Made by a program: the position numbers and the translations under genes. Below are positions 59,772-64,000 of a stretch of 64,000 nt of DNA, piece after piece; within the stretch, counting starts at the first letter, position 1, and the number at the start of each line of letters is the position of its first letter. The DNA comes from Pleurotus ostreatus/Saccharomyces cerevisiae fusant (lineage: Eukaryota; Opisthokonta), in contig JAMQCK010000021.1 in assembly GCA_024196135.1 (NCBI GenBank), positions 114,301 through 178,300 of the forward strand, given 5' to 3'. Below the pieces are notes generated by a model that was not told where the DNA came from, ran no database searches, and saw nothing but the letters and a program-made list of their open reading frames with translations.

Positions 59772-61387
59772 CTACATCGGCCTCGGCCAATTCGTCCCCT
59801 TATCCGACGAGTGCGCGGGCATGCGCGTCACGTCGATGTACTGGCCGGACCAGTCGCCGTCGGCTGGGTGGGCGGTTAGTGTGGGGTTGACGGTGTGTAA
59901 GGGGCAGGAGGGGTGAGAGGAAATGAGGCTTGGGAAGGACATCGAAGGAGAGCGAGTAAAGAGAGAAAGTATGCGAGAGAAGGGGACGAGGGAGAAGGGA
60001 AGGAAGGAATACAGCGAGCAAGACGACAAAAGAGATGAACGCACTCTTATCGATAAAATTGATATCCGGATCCTCGTCCGCATCGTCGTCAAAGCCCTCG
60101 TCCTCCGCGTTCGCGTTCCACCGATCCTGCTCCGCAAAGCCTGGCTTCGTCTCCCGATCCACGGCCAGGTCCTTCATCAGGCGGTTCATCGAGTCCGTCT
60201 TCGCGGCCTGGAGGGTATCTTCGCGCGCCTTGCGGGCGGCGAGGATGGAGGGGAGGTAGTCCTTTTCGTATTCTTCGCGCGAGGCCTCGACGGCCTCGAA
60301 GAACTTGTCGACGCCGTCGCCGGTCATGGAGGAGACGCCCACTGCCTGGAGGAGGGATTAGCATTCGTGAGGAATTAGCATTTGTGGGGGGTAAGGTCTC
60401 AAGCAGCAGCTCTGCAGGCCAAAGCTCGCCCACCCACCTTCAAATGCTTATAGAACTCATCCAAGACCAAGCTCATGCTGTTCATCAGGCTGTTCATGTA
60501 CGTCGGCTCGCCGTCCGCGTCTGTCGTGCCGCCGTGACTGGCGAGCGCGGCCTGGAAGGCTTCGAAGTCGTGCATCCACTCGAGTGCGAAGTCGTGCGGG
60601 GTGACGTCGGTTTTATTGAAGACGAGGATGAAGGGCAGTTTGGTTTTGTAGAGGATGCTGGGGAAGGGTTAGGTGGTGGTAAGTGAGGCAAAGATACGAC
60701 AACGAGGAGAGATGGGGGGATGGGACCGAGGAAGGAGGGAGAGGGGGGAGTAAAGGAGAGTGCTAGGGTAAGTACACACCTGCACGCATAGAGCATGTTC
60801 GACATGAACGTCGCTGGTGCAGTCGTTCTTGGCGTGTCGATGATGTATGCAACGACGCTGGGAAAGGTGGAGGCGACTGCATCGGTGATGATGGCGCCTG
60901 ACGCGGACCAGGTGAATATCTCGATCTGTCCTGGTGTATCGAGGATGAAGTGGCTGCACGGCGTCAGCCTCTTTCTCGCACAACCTGCTATATGCACTCA
61001 CTCAACCGTATCCGCACGCTTCTCCATCAAGCCCAGCACCTGGTCAAACTTCGTCGTAAACAGGTTGAGCGCGGTCAGAATCCCTCCGTTCGGCCCTAGA
61101 TTATATCTATGAGCGTCTCAGCGCTGTGCGATGGGCAAAGGCGCGGTTACGCACTGCTTCATTACTTCCTGGTAGTTTATCGTATCTCTAATATCGATGT
61201 TCGGCTCGAAGGGGACGTAGGATACAGCGGGATCGAGGTTCAGGACGTAGGGAGGCGTAGACTGGGTGTGCAAGTACGAGTTGATGCGCTGGACGAAGGT
61301 CGACTTGCCCGCGCCTGCCATTCCAATGGTGATGATGGCTACTGGCTTTTTGGGCGCCGGCGCCGACGACGAGGGCTCGGAGTCCAT
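59772..61387 (-). CDS. gpn1: GPN-loop GTPase 1 (Npa3/XAB1), RNA polymerase II assembly factor
   Basis: Essential cytoplasmic GTPase that helps assemble and import RNA polymerase II. From the start at 61387: P-loop [20 protein letters not shown], then [20 protein letters not shown], and across an intron the signature GPN loop [16 protein letters not shown]. Next are [19 protein letters not shown] (G3), the G4 motif [15 protein letters not shown] joined to [19 protein letters not shown] (G5 region), and a coiled basic/acidic region [19 protein letters not shown]. The tail is acidic and holds [15 protein letters not shown]; the last exon is [14 protein letters not shown], ending PRPM at 59772. 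Six or so exons, all with GT-AG borders. The start is only 182 bp from the divergent Rho gene. Confidence 0.9.
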
Positions 61388-61569
61388 GATCGTAGAATAC
61401 AATGATGGTGGAGAACAATGAGCGGCTGTGTGTAATTCTTTGCTCCTGGAACGGCCAGGTGACATATTTCCTTTTCGGGCACTGGGCGCATCACGCTTCG
61501 TGTTGGCCGCCACCACTCGCTCGTCGTCTCCCGCACCCGCAACGCCGCGCAGACGCCTCGGACACCGAC
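61388..61569. promoter_or_regulatory. Compact bidirectional promoter (gpn1 / Rho)
   Basis: Only 182 bp separate two divergent starts, so control elements of both genes must lie here. Confidence 0.5.
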
Positions 61570-62358
61570 ATGGACTCCTCATACGCCGCAGCGCAAAGCT
61601 CGGGCCCTCCGCGCAGGCCGGACCTTAAGCGCAAGCTCGTCGTCGTCGGGGATGGTGAGCGCACAGCCCGAGCAGCCCGCGCGGCGCGCTGACGATGTGT
61701 TCGCGCGACAGGCGGCTGCGGGAAGACATGTTTGCTCATCGTCTACGCGGAGAACCGCTTCCCCGAGGTGCGTGAGCGTGCCCGACGCGTGGGCGGGACA
61801 CTCACAGTCGCGCCCAGTCGTACATCCCCACCGTCTTCGAGAACTACGTCACGCAGGTCCATTTCGAAGGGAAGGAAATAGAGCTCGCGCTCTGGGACAC
61901 CGCCGGGCAGGAGGAGTACGACCGGCTACGACCCCTCAGCTACCCCGAAAGCGACGTGATCCTCATCGTATTCTCCATCGACTTCCCCACCAGTCTCGCT
62001 AATGTGCAGGATAAGGTGTGCGATACTCTTCTTCCCCAAGCACTCTCTGATCCCCTCCCCGCTGCAGTGGTACCCAGAAGTCGCGCACTTTTGCGAGGGG
62101 ACGCCGCTGATCCTCGTAGGCACCAAGATCGACCTCCGGAAGGACGAACAGACGCGGCGAATGCTAGGCGCGCAGGGCCAGTCTCCCGTCACGCCAGAGC
62201 AGGGCGGCGCGGTCGCGCGCGAGATCGGCGCGAAATATATCGAGTGCTCCGCGAAGCTCGGCGTCGGCGTGCAAGAGGTCTTCAACCTCGCGCTTAAGGA
62301 GAGCATCAAGGGCAAGTGGGGCAAGATCGTGCGGCAGAGACGATGCGTGGTTGCATGA
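61570..62358 (+). CDS. Rho-family small GTPase
   Basis: Membrane-attached switch for actin and cell-wall growth. Four exons: [20 protein letters not shown] with KLVVVGDG, then [18 protein letters not shown] (P-loop split by an intron), then [20 protein letters not shown] (switch I), [20 protein letters not shown] (switch II) and [20 protein letters not shown], and finally [23 protein letters not shown] (G4 TKID), [14 protein letters not shown] (G5) and a basic tail ending in a CVVA CAAX box at 62358 for prenylation. The Rho insert region ([21 protein letters not shown]) is present. The sequence is not a close match to my memory of Rho1, Cdc42 or Rac, so Rho2/Rho3-like or another fungal Rho subtype remains open. 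Confidence 0.9.
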
Positions 62359-64000
62359 TTGCGAGTCTACGCTGGCCGGGTGCGTCTGGATTGCGACGAG
62401 GCTGCTGTCTGCTATCGCACGGATGCATCCGTCGTTGCGCGCATGCCATTGCTCGTCGCGCAATTCACCCGTCATTGCATATACCGTTGACTGCTCAGTT
62501 CATCCGCGCACGGACTGGTCGCATCTTCGTCGCAAGCCGGACACTACCCAGGCAGGAAGAGACTTGCCCCATTATCGTGCATGCTATCCACCGCTTCGTA
62601 TTTATCGCTCTCTTATCCAAGGACTCACTCGCGTTCGCGACGGACTTCTTCGCGCCCTCTGTCTCGTGCATGGGCCGTATAGCTCTGCATGGGCCGCATA
62701 GCTCTGCATAGGCCGTGTAGCTCTGCATCGACCGTGTAGCTCGCACTTCCGTGTGCGACCGCGGTTTCAAGCTCTACATGCCGCCCGCGTTGGGCTCCCT
62801 GTTCGCCGCGACGCACTGCACATACCTGCTCCCCGTACTTACTGATCTGCTCTGATTCATCTCCACCTAGCATATGTACCATCTATGGCCCTATGATCAT
62901 ACCTCCAGTGACATGCCAATACGCTGCACTCGCCAGACACCACGGGTCAAATCGCAATGTGCATATTCGAAAGACGGGACCGCATAGCGTAATTGTTTGG
63001 CAAGACCACCTGGATAGCCTGGACCCCAGGCCCAAACCGCGACGTCAAAGTTCCTACGGGAAGAGCAAGACGTCACGGCTAGGTTTACCGCTGTACGTCT
63101 TTGGAGGGAACGGGATTCCGGTCTACCACCTGGAGTAGAATTGTGCTGAGAACGTCAACGATCGAAAGCGGAGTCTTATTCGGCCGTGCTCCTCTGGCCA
63201 AGTCGCGGCCTCCCTGTCAAGCCAGTCCAAAGAGCATCTTCACACACATGACCGAGAGGCCTATGATGATATGGACGAAGACCTGCAAGGCTTGTACCGG
63301 CCCTATAGCTATCCACTGTGGTGGTGGGCACGCGGAACTCCGGCCCATCAATTGACCATTGTTTACCTGCACTTTCCCACACAAAAGACGGCGTCGCCAA
63401 TAGGGCGCGGGCAAGGCCAAATTCGAGCGTCGGATGCGACGGGTTGTGCTGACGTCGACTGGTACAAGATGACCTATGGCTGATTTTCAGATATTCATAT
63501 TGACAAGCAAGTTATCATGCCGCCCTTGAAGGGAAATGACTTGAGGGAGGGTCCAGCAACTATCGAAAACATGGATTATGTGCTACCTCGGAGGGTCAAT
63601 GTGTATACCAAGTTCAGAGCCGGCCGCGGGACAGCATCGAGCTGTATAGTCGGCGCAACAGGGCCGGCCGGCTGTCCAAAAAGGGAAGTCATTGTTCGGG
63701 ATGCACGTTTTTCGAGTGCAGTGATATAGGCAAACATCGCCTCGTTGAATCTCACTCTCTGGAATGCTTACATGTCCCTGAAGCTTTGTTACCCAATATA
63801 ACTTGTAAGGAATCTGTGCTCGTATAGCGCTGCAGGTGCCCAGTAATTATCGTGGGAAAACCTGTGTTCACGTGGAGACAGCACGTTTCGACGAGTTCTC
63901 TCACTTAGAGATCATAGCAAAGAGCTTTCTACAATCTTTTACGATGTGCTGATAGCGTGTCGACGACTCAACGTTTCTGCGCTGAAATATCTGTCGGGTT
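62359..64000. other. Gene-free right end
   Basis: No protein family is recognisable. At 62668-62735 a unit of about 19 nt ('gggccgtatagctctgcat' and variants) is repeated four times. From 62900 to the end I see only short frames without family signal; a gene starting beyond the window cannot be excluded. Confidence 0.45.

Overview
The window looks like nuclear DNA of an Agaricomycete (mushroom-forming basidiomycete, possibly Polyporales-like). It is GC-rich, and its genes are cut by many short introns of about 45-60 nt. Most protein families are typical of basidiomycetes (MFS hexose transporter, P450, DUF4203 membrane protein, an F-box protein, a 'macrofage-activating-glycoprotein'-type GPI protein, epsin, Cdk1, GPN1, Rho). 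I found no tRNA, rRNA, CRISPR array or bacterial-type operon. All multi-exon models were assembled by hand from reading frames and splice signals.

Left flank (1-19.4 kb): a repeat-rich gene-poor start; MFS sugar transporter (+); DENND11/LCHN-type protein (-); Nse3/MAGE subunit of Smc5/6 (+); PI-specific phospholipase C (-); cytochrome P450 (+); DUF4203 multi-pass membrane protein (-) whose tail is built from three minisatellites; and a fatty-acid desaturase locus (+) that carries several frameshifts, an in-frame stop and a damaged histidine box, so it is called a pseudogene.

Centre (19.6-38.8 kb): the most unusual part. Four long paralogous genes form two head-to-head pairs: A1(-)/A2(+) and B1(-)/B2(+), with starts only 232 and 197 bp apart. 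All four have the same order: N-terminal helical domain, linker, P-loop NTPase, then a PD-(D/E)XK-nuclease-like region and a basic tail. They share five introns at equivalent positions with identical phases (1,2,2,1,0). The + strand members keep a D...QxK nuclease-like motif; both - strand members have lost Q and K. The architecture resembles the NTPase-nuclease proteins of the Crinkler/CR class, but the family link and any two-component function are inference.

Right of each pair lies a related 1.6 kb segment (28.1-29.7 and 42.2-43.9 kb) that appears to be a decayed duplicated sequence. The 38.8-46.0 kb interval is gene-poor and contains two related MITE-like elements, one with perfect 71-bp inverted repeats.

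Right flank (46-64 kb): a long disordered protein (+), a secreted GPI-type glycoprotein (-), epsin (-), an F-box protein (+), Cdk1 with a 6-nt microexon and a GC-AG intron (+), GPN1 GTPase (-), a Rho-family GTPase (+), and a gene-free end.
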